Shown: piece after piece, positions 1 through 12,600 of the stretch
How positions within the stretch are numbered: the first letter of the stretch is position 1
Layout of the letters: every line of letters begins with the position of its first letter
Origin: Mycteria americana
Taxonomy: Eukaryota > Chordata > Aves > Ciconiiformes > Ciconiidae
Direction: 5' to 3'
NCBI RefSeq assembly: GCF_035582795.1
Contig: NC_134367.1
Span: forward strand, 87,961,062 to 88,025,061
Length of the DNA: 64,000 bases
Translations under genes and position numbers: made by a program
Notes under the pieces: model-generated
What the model saw: the letters and a program-made list of their open reading frames with translations, nothing else
Database searches by the model: none
Told to the model about the DNA's origin: nothing

Positions 1-510
1 TAAGTTAAGTATGAGCCAGATGCTGGGTTCACTGCTGTGTCACTTTTAAGTCAAGCACACGTTGAACAGTGTATTTGTCATTCCTGTGTCATCCCTGCAG
101 TGGACAGAGAGTGGTGAGGACAGACTTGCCCATGAAATTGATGTTCTGACTAGCAAGTAGGATTTCCTACTCACCGTGATTTCCAAAGGTATGATCCTGG
201 AGGCATGTTTGTTTGTGATCTGGATTTGCTGGTTAAGTTGAGATCACTTTTATGACTGGGAGTGTAAGATGCTGGTGCCAGTCTTGTCTGGGTTCAAATC
301 CTATCCTAACATGCGACTGCCATGTAGCATGAGGACAGATATGGAGCTGGGAATTTCCCTGAGCTGTTCCTGAGAGAGGTTTGTTCATATAGGTTGTGAT
401 TGATGACAACAAACTGGGAAGAAACTACCCTGAATGCAGGTGTTGTGGTCTTTTTCTATTTTTAGTTCTTTTGGACCCTGGTGTGGCACGGTTTTAGGCA
501 ACCTGGATGT
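1..510. other. Non-coding stretch, nothing recognised
   Basis: No convincing exon, repeat family or RNA gene was recognised. The base composition is mixed, with T-rich runs near 445-465 and 515-535. It borders the long minus-strand open region that begins at 511. Confidence 0.4.
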
Positions 511-1019
511 TTAGGTTTTGGGGGGTTTTTTTGAGTGTCCAACTGTTTCAGGTTGTCTGACTGGTTTATACCACTGTGTAGGTTGCTGCTGAGGCTTGGT
601 TTGTGCCCCATTCCTCATGTGTGGTACACAGTGATGTAGGGGCTGGAAATCTCTCTGCAATGGGCACATTATGCTGGATCTTGTTTGGTAACAGCCCTTT
701 GGGAAGATGAGCCTCGACTGTCTCACCAGCCTCTTTCCTGCTTTTGAACGCATGTGTCTTGGCTGGAGACTTAAGTTCTGTTTCATGCGTTGAGGTAGCA
801 GGCACCTTTGCAAACACACATTTGAGTCCTGCTTCTCTCTTTTCAGTACCTGCTGTAGTGAGGTATGTAAATCTGGCTTGAAACTGTAATCGACATGCTG
901 AGATGTTTTTTGACAATGGTCCTTGCGGAAGGAATTGTCTTGCTCTGAATACCTATGCAATACATTCTTTTTCCAGTTTTGGAATATCCTTTCACATTGG
1001 TGTACCCCAGGAGAATCAC
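511..1019 (-). CDS. Long open region, possible exon of an unknown minus-strand gene
   Basis: The product is not recognised. One minus-strand frame is open from just after a TGA at about 1020 down to a TAA at 511, roughly 170 codons. A second minus-strand frame is open from about 955 to 566 over the same DNA. The first frame is rich in Q, K, R, H and P and has no hydrophobic segment, so it would be a basic, probably disordered region. No strong pyrimidine-rich acceptor is visible at the 5' side, and the best donor-like site is a weak GTATAA near 565. It could be a real exon of a gene reaching into the window from outside, a decayed exon with a frameshift, or a chance open stretch in moderately GC-rich DNA. 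Without homology the true frame cannot be chosen. Confidence 0.25.
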
Positions 1020-4000
1020 ATCAGTGACATCAGCACCTGAGTGATGCTGAGTGCCCCAGAGGCATTAACTTGATTGTGAGAGGGTGACTGAATAGTCTAA
1101 TATGCTCTGTAGAGGTTTCAGTCTCTTTCAAAAATAGGGCTTTGAATCCTATTCCTACCATGTGATGCCTACCATATTGAGATACACATAACGTACAGGC
1201 AGTATGTGCTAGAAAAAATTTGTTTCAGTCCTGTAATGGATCCGTTAATATTAACTGTGAAGATGACAATTCTTTAAAAAGGAACTCGGGATGACTGTGC
1301 ATCTTTCTTGTTTTTAAATATCTTTGTACCCTGCAAATCCCATGGGAATCATACGCTTTAGTGACTTGTCATGCTGAATGCTTCAGGTTGATTAGATTTG
1401 TTGTTTCAGGATAGCTAATAGGTTGCTTGACAAAAGCCTCATTGAGGTTGAAATAATCAAGAAAGAAAATACTCCTATAGTGTCTTGTCTGGACCATCTA
1501 AATTTCTGTGGTGTGGTTACAGTGTCCCTACAAGTGTGCGTTTGAATTCCTCCATCCTCACAAATGTTAAATTAAGAGACTTGCTGAATTTGCGTATGGA
1601 GATCTGATGTTGAACTGATCCAAAATACTGTTTAACCCGTAACAGCATTCAGTGTAAGAATATTATTGGAGGCATGACTACATCTGGCTCATGAGTGAAG
1701 ACTTAATGTACTTTAGTGAATTAAACTGAGCTTTTTGCTCTGGAGCATTTATTCCCCAAGAATGTTGGTATCTACCATACACCTCGCTGCTGCCTAGGCA
1801 AATATGTTTTGAGTATGCTAAGACACAGACAGAGCAGTTTAGAATACTCCTCATTTTTTGGTCAAGGTGCATGGTGAATATATACCTTGCTTACTTCTGT
1901 TTTGTGGCCATGCAGGGACAAAGCAATTAATAAATGACATTTACTTGGCCTAACAGCTAACAGTCAATGTTAACATATGACTGTGTGAGACTGCATTCAT
2001 TAGAGTGCCAATTTGTTTAAGATTTCCAAGCTCTAGGTGAGGTTTCTGAGTCATAGCAAAGAATCTCATAGATTTTTCTTTAAACAATGCTGTTTGAATC
2101 CTACTGTCAAGTATGGCAGGTAGCAGCAAAGAGCAGGGCCTAATATACAAGTGTTCCTCTCCAAACAAACACATTTCTCTGGTATTTGAGATCATTATTA
2201 TTTTCCTTAGATCCTTATGAAAGGCACCTCTTCCCCACTTCATTTAGGCATTACTAGCAAGTGGCGGGATAGTATCTACCAAAGGACATAGGTGGCAAAA
2301 AGTTGGCTTCTCGTACAAATTTTGTGTGGTCAGAAGTAATTGTAGAAGTTTAGAAGTCATAGCCCTGAGCTATTTCTTACTGTCTCTCAACTACTAAATC
2401 AGCAGGGACTAAGCTGAGCTGTTTTAAATGCCCTGAAACAGTTTGCACACAGCCAGCAGGGCACTGTTGATGGCTGAAGGCACAGCAGTTTTAAAAAACC
2501 ATATAATATTTTGATTGTAGGAACAGTTTGCTCCAAGAATATGATCCTCAGAATGTCTGGCATGCCCACTCTGAAGACACCTATGAAGTTTTCTTGGATT
2601 ATAAATTCATGCTTTTTGTTGCCTCAAGCTGCCTGAGTTTTGTTAGAGAGGAATAGTTTAGTCATTACTGCACACCTGCAAACATCTCAAACTAGGTGCT
2701 CTTCCTCCTCAGAGGTCTGACCTAGAAAGGATGCTCAGATCGCACCAAGCACACATCGTTTCATGCAGAACACAGCTCCTGCTGCTTCTGTCAACAACTG
2801 CTGGACTGGTAATGCTGCCTTCCTCCTCACACTGTAATTCAATAGCCTGTTGTACAGAGCACTAGCGGCAGAGAAGATCTGGCTGGGGTTCTCGCCTTTG
2901 CTTGCGAGGATTCAAATCACAGCTCCTGCCTCCCAGCTATAGTTGGACTTCCAAGCTGGTATATTAAGAAGATAAATGAGCTTTGTGTTCATTCTTCACC
3001 AAGAAGGGAAAGGAGGCAACCCCCAACATCCCACAGACTTGACTCGCAACAAAAGCAAGAAGGAGCAATGTTTGTCCACCTGCAGCAGAAGCTTCCTGCG
3101 GCCATGGGAAATGTGGGAAGGGATTATGGGCAGCATGTTACATGTGGTTTAGGGACTGTCGCTCTAGAGGTTCCAGCCATGGTGATTATATTGGGTCTGA
3201 AAAGGCACATGGCATGCTACTTTAGCTGTACTGGGCCTGCCTGTGCTGGAAATTCTCCATGAGATCTTTTGGGGTCTGTACTGTGATGCATTTGCTACCT
3301 TCTTAGTAACAGTCATACCTGTCATTAGGAGACAGTTTCCAAAAAACACCAACCTTCAATTGTGTGATACTTTAGGTATTATATGCAAATTGCTCAGATA
3401 AAGGGCAGGTAGTCAGCCTTACATAACTGCAGTATCTGTTACTCTTGGCATTTATTTCCTGCAGTTAACTGTTAAACAACAGCTGTCCCACTTTAATGAG
3501 CTTTAAAAAAAAAGTACAACAGCTCATTATTTCTGTCTTTCCTAACAGGCCCATTTTAGAGGCCCTCACTTAGCAGCTCTTGTGATTCATGCCAAATGGA
3601 ACTCATTTCCATGACTATTAGGATCATTTGCAGAGTGTGACACATAACACAGCACAGGTTTGCAGTGAACCCTCTCTGAAAGCTCGTTTTTCTGCTGGCA
3701 ATGGTCTGTATCACAGCAGCACGGTGACCATCTGTGGATCTCCCTGCATCTGTGTGAACAGAAGCACTGTATAAAACTGAAAAGGTTAAATGAAAAGATC
3801 TACTGCCAAGAGAAACCTCTTATTCCTTGTGAGCAGCTTTCTTCTTTTTAATGTGTTAACTCCAACTCAAAATTGCATAATGATAGGAGCCTTTGTTTTG
3901 CCCCTTGTAGGACATGAATACATACATCCCAAACAGAAAAGCCATTTCATATGCTTGAGGAGGATCAAATACGAGTCTGCTGGGTGAGTCAGAGAGAATT

Positions 4001-5600
4001 TTGCTCTGAAATTTAAAAATGGCACAATCTCAAGTTTAATTCTGCAAATGCCCTAACACGTAGCTATTTTGAAGGCAGGACAAGGCATATACACAGAAAG
4101 AAAAGCATCCAGGGCTTCTGGGCTTCCCTCTTAGGATAGCAAAGAGGGCATTCGGCTCAGTGTAGATTCCTGCATAGGGCAGAGCTGCCATCCTGTAACT
4201 GTCCCCAGACAGCTGGCATGAATGTGACAGAAAGGTTGTACCTAGTCAGTAGCGACGTGTGAGGATTCATCATTTTTGCAGCCCTCATTCTTTGGTTTGA
4301 GGCAGGCACTGTGCAGACTTTAACTTCACCTGGAGGTAAGGCACTCTGTGCATTTAAATGATAAGCACAGCCAGGATTGCAAGTCAACACAGACAGCAAT
4401 AAGGAGGTGATTAGCATCATTAAAAGGGTTTACAAACTCAGGCTGAAACTTTCTGCAATTACTTAATGAAACAAATTCGTTCCAGTTTCTATTAAATCTT
4501 TCAGATTACCTCAATCAGGACTCTGAGGGGTGTGAATAAACAGGGATTAGCTTGGTCACTGTTGTGCTAAAAGAAGGGGTAGCGAGCTCTGACCCTGCAC
4601 ATGTGAATTACAGGGACTTACTGTTAATCCTGCAAAGGAGAAAAGGCATGCCCTAGATAACTTGTTGAGTTCCCTTCCAGACTTACTACGATGTTATCCC
4701 CCGTGGCATCGAGACTGAATATAGGCCACAGATTTATAGGTGCAAATGACATATGGTGTTATCTTGGCCAACAAAGGATATTTCTCTTCGGTGTTTTTCC
4801 TGTGCTTTGTTCGCCTTTCGCCGTGTTCCTCCAGAGCCTGCTGCTTGTTGTAACAGCCCTCACCAATGCCAGCTTTTCATTACACTCTTTCCCATAGACT
4901 AATCTGTTGCCCAGAACAATACCCTGAGCAAGTCTGGGGACTGAAATGAAGTCTAAAATTAAATCCCTGCAGAGAAACCTGTCTTTGTTCTTTCCCAGAG
5001 AAATGAAATACAAGTATATCCTTGCCAGAAACAAAGGAACCTGTTCCATAGGGAAATGACATTGCTGCTGTCCCTTGCCAAGGGGACACGAGAGGACCGA
5101 ATGCTGCGCCAGACTGCAGAAGACCCTGGTATGAAAAGCAAAGTGACCCTGCCTCGCTCTCTGCTTCCTTGCTGGGCACTGAAGGGAATGCGAGAGCCAA
5201 GTGGCCATTACCCTTATCCTCAGGGCATGAAGCAGAAAGCACCACTGCCACTTTGAAGCTCAGGTCTATTTAGGTTTCTCCTTTCTCTAGATTTCTAATT
5301 CAGATCCTAAGATTTTCCATAGCATGGATTTATTACAGTGATGTGTGTACCCACACTGGTAGACTACACAGGCCACTCTTCTGCATGGCAAATAACTGTG
5401 CTGCAAGAACCGTTCATTTTCCACACAACATTTCTGCTAGAAAAGCCATTTTTCAGCAGCTTAGCAGGGCAAAGAGAGGGCCAGCACACGGGTGAGACCA
5501 GCCCATTTTTTCCTCTGGCTTGAGAACTACCTCTCAGAAGACCGGCATTTTTTGTCAGGAAATAACTGAGAAACCAAAGCATCCCCGCTCTCCCTTCTGG
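1020..5600. other. Intergenic or intronic DNA without a recognised gene
   Basis: Read on both strands. Short open frames occur, for example 149 and 123 codons on the minus strand at 4759-5251. They overlap each other in different frames, show no family motif and sit in the GC-rising flank of the CpG island, so I do not call them. No retrotransposon or tandem array was seen. Confidence 0.45.
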
Positions 5601-5639
5601 AGCTCTGTAACCGTGACCGAAAAGCACCAGCGTACGACA

Positions 5640-6060
5640 CGGACGCTGGCATTAGACCCGCCTGCCGCCATTTCGACGCCCGTGTGCCGGGGAACGCGGG
5701 GGGTGAGCCGCGCAACATGGCGCCGAGCCGCGCGGCAGGCCGCAGCTGCCGGCCGTGCGGGGAGGCGGAGCGAGCCTGCTTTCCGCCCCCGCCCCGCCTC
5801 ACCCCGGCGCGGCCGCAGAATCTTCCAGAGCCCGGTGTGGGGCGCAGTGGTGAGGGACGGGTTGTGGTGCGTGGCTCTGCTCCGTGTGCTGGTAACAGGG
5901 AGCGGAGCCGGGCAGGGCCTGGCTTCTGTGGGCGGTTTTGGTCCGGGCTGCGTGGCAGGGGGAGCGGGCGGGAGCAGACGCCTCGGGAGGGCTCCTGGCT
6001 GTCCTTGGCAGCACGGCGTGCGGGTGAGGGGGCACTAGTGGGGCTGGGGCTTCTGATTGC
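5640..6060. promoter_or_regulatory. CpG-island promoter, possibly bidirectional
   Basis: The stretch is sharply richer in GC and CpG than both flanks, including the densest CpG run of the left half at about 5680-5830. It holds GC-box-like CCGCCCC runs. It also has two YY1-like motifs in opposite orientation: GCCGCCATTT at about 5664 and AACATGGCGCC at about 5714. YY1 sites of this form usually lie just downstream of transcription starts, so the opposed pair fits divergent initiation. A good donor-like GTGAGG follows at 5850, which would end a plus-strand first exon. Which gene it serves is not established. Confidence 0.7.
5717..5849 (+). other. Candidate first exon downstream of the CpG promoter
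   Basis: An ATG in good context (AACATGGCG) at 5717 opens a frame of 44 codons plus one base to a donor-like GTGAGG at 5850. The peptide is Arg/Pro/Ala-rich, as any frame in a CpG island tends to be, so it may simply be 5' untranslated sequence. Spliced to the next exon-like block (6562), this frame meets a stop within five codons, which argues against coding use of this ATG in that combination. Confidence 0.25.
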
Positions 6061-6561
6061 TCGCTTGGGGCGTTGGCGGTTTGTGCTCGTTTTGCACAGC
6101 TGTGGGTAATCGGGCTACCCTAGGAGAGAGGTTGCTTGCCCCCTAAATCCGTGGGTTTAATATTCTGAGTGTGTTCGTTGTAGTAGAGCTGATGCACTGG
6201 AAGATTAAGGGCAGAAGATGCTTTCAGGGGCATTGCAGGCTTTTATGCATCTAATTTGTACTAATCTGTGCAAAAAATGAGCATTGCTTTAAAAATATTG
6301 AATCCCTTGAATTGGACTGTGCAGGCTTCTAATACTAAGGTCCTGTAGCTAAGTGGACTTCTGATGTCACTGACTTTGCTTCCTTCATTTTGCCAATGCA
6401 GTGACTTTCAGCTGGATAGAACCAACTTAGAACTTAAATTTTAGAGGCAAGAAACTGGATTGGTCTTTGTATTTAAGCCAGTAAGTGACATCTGCACAAG
6501 AATAAGTCTAGGCCTTGCTGAACTTCAGGTTGGTGTTTGTGATTATTTCCTCTGTTCACAG

Positions 6562-6623
6562 TGGTTATGGACTGAGTGGAGCAGCAGTGCTGAAAAATGT
6601 GTAAGTCTGAGAGGCGTCTCCAG
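6562..6623 (+). other. Exon-like block with strong splice sites
   Basis: A pyrimidine-rich acceptor ending in TTCACAG at 6561 and a CAG|GTAAGA donor at 6624 flank a 62-bp block 0.7 kb after the CpG island. One frame is open right across. Another has an ATG at about 6597 followed by nine codons ending in phase 0 at the donor. It could be a second exon of the CpG-driven transcript, coding or untranslated. The downstream partner was not identified. Confidence 0.25.
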
Positions 6624-9600
6624 GTAAGAACTTGTGCAGCTCTCTGCAGAGGCAGTACTGGGATCTAGTCGTACTGAGCTGGTCAGTGCCTAAACTGTAG
6701 GCTTTGGTCCTAGCTTGGTAACATTGCAAGTGATTTGATACTCTGTTGTCGTTGTCCAGAAGCAATGTCACCTGGCCTTTTGCCCTTCTGGTTGTTTCAG
6801 AAGAATTAGGAATGTATTGCTGATGTCCAGGAGGCAGTGCATTTCAAATGAAAACAAAATAGAGTTGTGTGTCCTGTCTGGTTCCCCCTCCATCCCCAAG
6901 TTTCTACCTAATGTTTGACAGTTTAAATTACGTAGGAGAACCAGGTGTCTCTGTGAACCTAAAGTGAGTAAACAGTTGTGAATATCGGTTATGTTTCCTG
7001 CAAAGATACCAATGTGGTTGCTTTCTTAATAGCACAAGGTACCACCCTGGAAGCTCACCTTGTGATAGGAGTGTGGCTGCCACGCAGTGGAGATGCTGTC
7101 CAGTGGTAGGAAATTGAAAATCCCATTTTTTTCTCATTTGGCTTTATTGCTTTACTTCTGGAGTCTTCTCCTACCTCTGATTCCAGGTTGGTTCTCTGCT
7201 GCCCTTACTGATTGTTACACATCAGAAAATAAGGGAGAACCTGTACAAGGACAGGCTGCAGTGCAGATTAAAAGTCGCCATGTTTTGCACAACGTTTAGA
7301 GAGCTTGTTGAGGAACTGTGAGACCTGGATATTAGCTTTTGTTTAGAACAGGGTCATAATTCCATTATTTCAGGCTGTTACTTTGTAAGAGTGGCTCCTC
7401 TTCTAGAGATTTTTTTTTTCAAATGGGTTTGAAATCAAACAAAATGATAAAGCCCTTTCATGGAGGCAAGCAAAAGGCCAGAGACTGATGCCACATGGAC
7501 TGCCTTCCAGCCTTTTTTCTTTTGTAGGCACATTCTGCCTGGTAGCCTTCTGTAACATGGTAGATGTGATCAGAAAACGTCTTGAGTCAGAACAGGTCTT
7601 CGTTGCCTTATTATTGCTACCTCCCCTTGTCTTGGGAGCTAACAGGTGTAAAACTTTGAGGGAGAGCACTTATGAAGACTGCTTCTTTTTGATATTAGCC
7701 CTAGCCCTTATGGCAGGCCTGTGGAAGTGTTCTGACAGGTGAGCTGCTCAGCATAGCAGCTGAAAAGTACTGTACAATGCTGACGAGTATATTTTTTTCT
7801 TTGCTTAAGCTTGGACGTCGCATAAGATGAAGCAATATGAAAATATATGGCACCAGGCTTCGTTGTAACATCATCCTTCTCAAATTGGCAGGTTTATGTC
7901 TAATTTCCCACTGTTATTCTGGGGAGGGGAAAACATGTTGGAGCAGGACAATCAAAAAGATCTGTTTGGAAACTAAAAGTGTCGTAGCAGATCTTGTGGG
8001 ATTTCAACTGGAGCTCTGTTGAGGAGGGAGGTAGTCATTCTCTGCAGTGGAGCAAAGCAAAAGATCTGTTAAAAAGCTATATGATACATGAGGTGATCGA
8101 TACTTCATGGATTTATCAGCTTTGTACCTTTTCTGCTCATCACTCACGATGCTGCTGGTACAAAGTAATTCTGGTTAGCTGTAGGTTTGCTCCTGGTGGG
8201 AACACCAGTAAATTTGAGGAAAAGAGCTTTACTAGCTATGTATAAGTCTAGAACAGCTGGCTGAAAATTGGTGCCTCTTGCTGTAGGAAGATGAGGAGAG
8301 ATTGAAATGAGATGAACCCCTTCATCTAGTTTCAGGGTAAAGCAAAGTAGCAAAGTATCTAAGAATATCTTTGTGCTACCTGGGAGTACCTGAATACTTT
8401 AGCATGCTAGACTGCTCTGTTTGTACTGGATGTGACACCTTGGTAATTCTTATATGCATGACTGCTACAACAAAAGTTTTCTCTTTTTCTGGTGGTACTA
8501 TTTTACAATTCCTTTTTCACAGTGTACAAGCATTTCTTCTTGTTATTTGAAAGAAGAGACTTCTTGCAGTATTCTTGAGAGCACTGAAACAAGCAGTAAA
8601 AGCTTGCTCTCTGCTTCCATCTGTCTAATTACAGTCAGATCTCTAATGACTGGTACCATGAGATGTAGTCACTTTTGTTTGGGTTGTGATCTCATGCTTT
8701 TTATGACCTACTGTAGCCCAGAACTGGCACAGATACATAAATTAAAGGATGTGCTGTGAATTTATTCAGACTTTTGTCACCGGGTACTCATGTGATGGCG
8801 AACCAACCTACAATTCCTGATGTGAGCTGTTGCTCCTTTGAGCTATGACGGTACTGATCTTTGGCAATCTCTCAAGTGTTATTCTTCAGAGCAAACAATT
8901 CCTAACCTAGCAGGATGGTATACAGTCTCACTGGGGCTTGGAGTCTGGGACTTGGTTTTGATTGACTGATGCTCCAGAGATCTTTGGCTTGACCTCAGAG
9001 CTGAGCTAAAATGTTAAAATGATTATTTTTGGTAATATTACTAGCATGAGATCAGACTGGCCTACTTATGGGCACGATACCTGTGAAGTCAGGAAGCGTG
9101 TATGCAGTTCTGAGGAAAAATGTCACTAACTGAGACAAATAGAGGGATATTAAGTTTATGTGGAGTATACCACTTGTTTCAGACTATGCTACCAGGTGCC
9201 TTCGCTTCAGGAGGGTAGAGTTCTGCCTCTGGAGGGGGCCATTGCTGACTTGCACTTGTCCTCTGGCCACTGCCTCTGAGGAAATGTGTCTAATAGGGCT
9301 CTGATCACATAACACTACAAACTAATCTTTTGGCCTTTGGCCAGACTGCAACCCATATCTCATGGGTCCCTTGGCTACAGTGTGTGGTTACTCTTTAAGT
9401 ACCCATGCAGAACTGCACTGTGATATCTGACTCTGGCAAGTGAAACCTTTCTGGTCCTTGCAGAGAATTTCCTTTGTTGCTTGTAAACGTTTATAGGTCC
9501 TGTAGAAAAGCTAATTAGCGTCAGGCCTAATCTGTGCACTTCCTTCCTCGGGTCTTGGCTTTGTTAGAGAATCTGCTTTATTCTGAAGGAGACTTTGTGT

Positions 9601-12600
9601 ACAACAGGTGCACAATATCAGGTGGGGAGAAGATCAAGAGGGATCACTTTAATATAAAGATATATAAATATAATGCTTCTCACTTCCAGATGGGAGCTCC
9701 TGATGCTCTCATTAATTTCTTCGCTATTAATATCATTACTGTTCAATTCCTGTACACATTCCAGAAGCCATAATGACAGTAGACCCCTCTTTCACATTAT
9801 TCATCTAACCAAATGCAAAACAAGCTAACAAAACTTGGTGGAATTGCAAATAAGCAGTTTTGTAGGGTATATAAATAAAACTTGTGAGAATTGACTTTTC
9901 TGTTTCTTCCTTATAAAAATGGCAATGGAACAAGTTCCATCTTGTTTGAACTTCTAATCCTGGCATTTATTATTAATGTGATATGTCTGGCCACAGTGTG
10001 CCAAAGGTAGCAATGTGCATTCCTGACAATACGGACTTCAAGTACTAAAGATCATAATTTTACCATTTTGTTCCTTGTTATGTTTTATTTTTAGATTAAT
10101 ATATTTTTTACCTTAGGTTCACAGGAAAAACAGGCCATTTAAAAACGTTTTCCTGTAAAGCATACTTTTCAGTGGCTGTTCTGATCCTTTCATTTGGCTA
10201 TTTAAAGGTAAATAAGCCAATATCTTCAAAGTGTTTCATCCTTATCAAAATTTTAAGTCTCTACTTCATCTTTTGTTGTATTGCAGATATAGTTGTAGTC
10301 AAAATAGAGAACTAATTGCCTTTTGTAGCCTGTTTCTCACTTGGCTTACTCCATTAAACATTTTAGTTAAAGAGCTTTCAGGAAACTTAGAGAAGGCTTG
10401 GGACTCCAAGGATGTTGGGACTTAAACCTAAAGGCACAGCAAATGCCTAGAAGTGTTTGCTGAAGTCTGCCAAAGCAGCCTTACCAGAGTTGGAGTTGCT
10501 GCTGTCAGTTCATTAGGCAAAATGTAACTGCTTCTGCTCTGTGGTTGTGGGGCCTCATCTTGCAGTGTTCAGTCCCATGCTGCTGTTTCTGCTATCAGAC
10601 TCCCACTGTGGGAATTCACCAAGAAGAGGGTTTGAAGAAAGCTCTGTTCTTCTACAACTTGCCAGGAGATCAGACAGACTGGGGCTAGGAATTTTAATGA
10701 TTCAGCTTTTTCCTCCAAGTTCAGTATTTTTTCCACTTTCATGTTTATGCTAGCCTGCTGTACCCTTTGCAGTTATGGTGCAGTTTAGGATTCAGCTAAG
10801 TTTCTTGGATTGCTCTCTCACTAAAGTGTAACATGTTTGTCGCCCTATAACATACAAGCTTTTCACTTGCCCTGTGTGAGTGACTTTAATCAAGTCACCA
10901 CAAAGAAGGATGTGTGTTAAGCAGCTCCCTCATATATAGAAAACATTGTGGAGGCATTAATTCTGACAAGGCATTGTAACAGCAAAAAATATGAGATGTG
11001 GAGATAAATTTCACCCTTCAGTGTGAAAACTGACTTCTGCTGTATGGACTTAGGTGAGAGTATAGATCAGTGATGAGGTATAGGCTTTTACTCTTATGTA
11101 CCATTTCCTTGCAAGCACCGAAATATGGATCTAAGGAGTTCAGGATGCAGCATCTGGCTGTTTTGGGGATCCCATGACATGGCTGAATACATTGTATTGA
11201 TTTAGAACAACCTTTTTCTCCGAGTCAGGTGATCAAGAAAATTATGTTTTTAAAAGATGATTCTGCTGACAGTTTGATACTTAAAGTTAGGGATCAGATT
11301 TCACAGGGTGTTATGGTAGCCACAGCTTGGAATGCTGTTTTGATTGCCTATATAATTTATTTTTTTTTAAGCTGGTGCCACAGCCTTACCCATCTCAGTT
11401 TTCTGTGCTTGTAGATCAAAAGACATTTTTTCAGTAAAACTGAAGGGGTTCTTGGACTGAAAATCACTGGATGTAGACTTTGCTGCTTTACTTGTCTGGA
11501 AAGTATTTTCCGTGCTGCTAATATAACCACTGTCCATTTTGAAAGGGCCATCCCTTAAGTTTTGAGTATTTGCAACTCTCTAAATACTGTATTGATATGA
11601 ACAGAAATGAATGTGCTGATCCTTTGGTGGTCCCTGGAATTATCCCATTGATTTAAATGGCACTTTCAGTTAGAAATTTGTTTGTATGACCAGGTCTGTA
11701 ACTTTTAAGCATGGTGCATGGCCCTGCAGATATTCTTGGACTGTACTGTTAGGACAGTACTACATGAGCTGAGATGCTTTAAGCTTTTATAAGCCCTTAA
11801 AATGAGCTTGTTAAGCTGGTTCTGCTACAGAAGGCATGACCTTTCTGGTAGCTCATAAACCCCTTGGAGATGTGTTAGCATTCTACTGGCAGGTGTCCTG
11901 GTTTTCAGCTAAACCACAACACAGGCTAAACAGTCTTTGGGAGTATTATATTACATCAGCAGTAAAATCCATCTAAGGACTTACTGCCATACTGGTTTGA
12001 TAGTGGCTATAGCCATAAAAAGGATACAGGGTGGTGACTGGATTACGACTCTCTGGTACTGAACCGTGATTTGTGTTTTCATCTTTGCATTATCTAGTGT
12101 ATGTATCTTGAAAGCATTTTAAACTGCAGGCTGAACAAGGCTGTGCAAGGGCTGAAGAAGGCTATCCCTCCTCTACCTCCAAATAGTACTTTGTTCAGAG
12201 GAGAAAGTTGAGATGTGGGAGCCCTGCGAAGTGGATTATTGCTGTTCAATAATTTCTTTGCACTCTTTCAAACTTACTATGCATCATATTGGGGTCAGTG
12301 TTTCACTGTTGGTTGTGAGACTGTAGGAATGAAGTGATTTGGAAGATTTACTGTAATAGGCCAAACACCTGTCCTGAGTATTCTTCTGGCTCTCCTGTTG
12401 AAGTCTATAATACAGTTCCATTGGCCTGGATTACTTTAGCCTGAAGAAGCAGCTTAAAACTTGGGCTACATTTAGCAGAGTTCTCTAAGTGGACTAGAGT
12501 TTTGTGTTGGGGCAGCAGGTATACACAGTTCAGGAGTCATTTAACCAGGGACAGACTGTCTCAGCATGTTACTAGTGTGCTATGCCGTTCAGCTACTTTA

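Noticed and set aside
4759-5256. Overlapping 149- and 123-codon minus-strand open frames plus a plus-strand frame
   Set aside because: Three frames are open together in the GC-rising flank of the CpG island, with no motif, no clear splice sites and cysteine/serine-rich composition. More likely few stop codons by base composition than a gene.
10113-10425. Two successive exon-like blocks on the plus strand
   Set aside because: Both have acceptors and open frames, but the phases do not match when joined, and neither peptide is recognisable.
11891-11925. Start resembling an avian LTR (TGTCCTGGTTTTCAGCT)
   Set aside because: Only the first 18 or so bases resemble such LTRs. No matching end, polyadenylation signal or duplicated flank could be seen.
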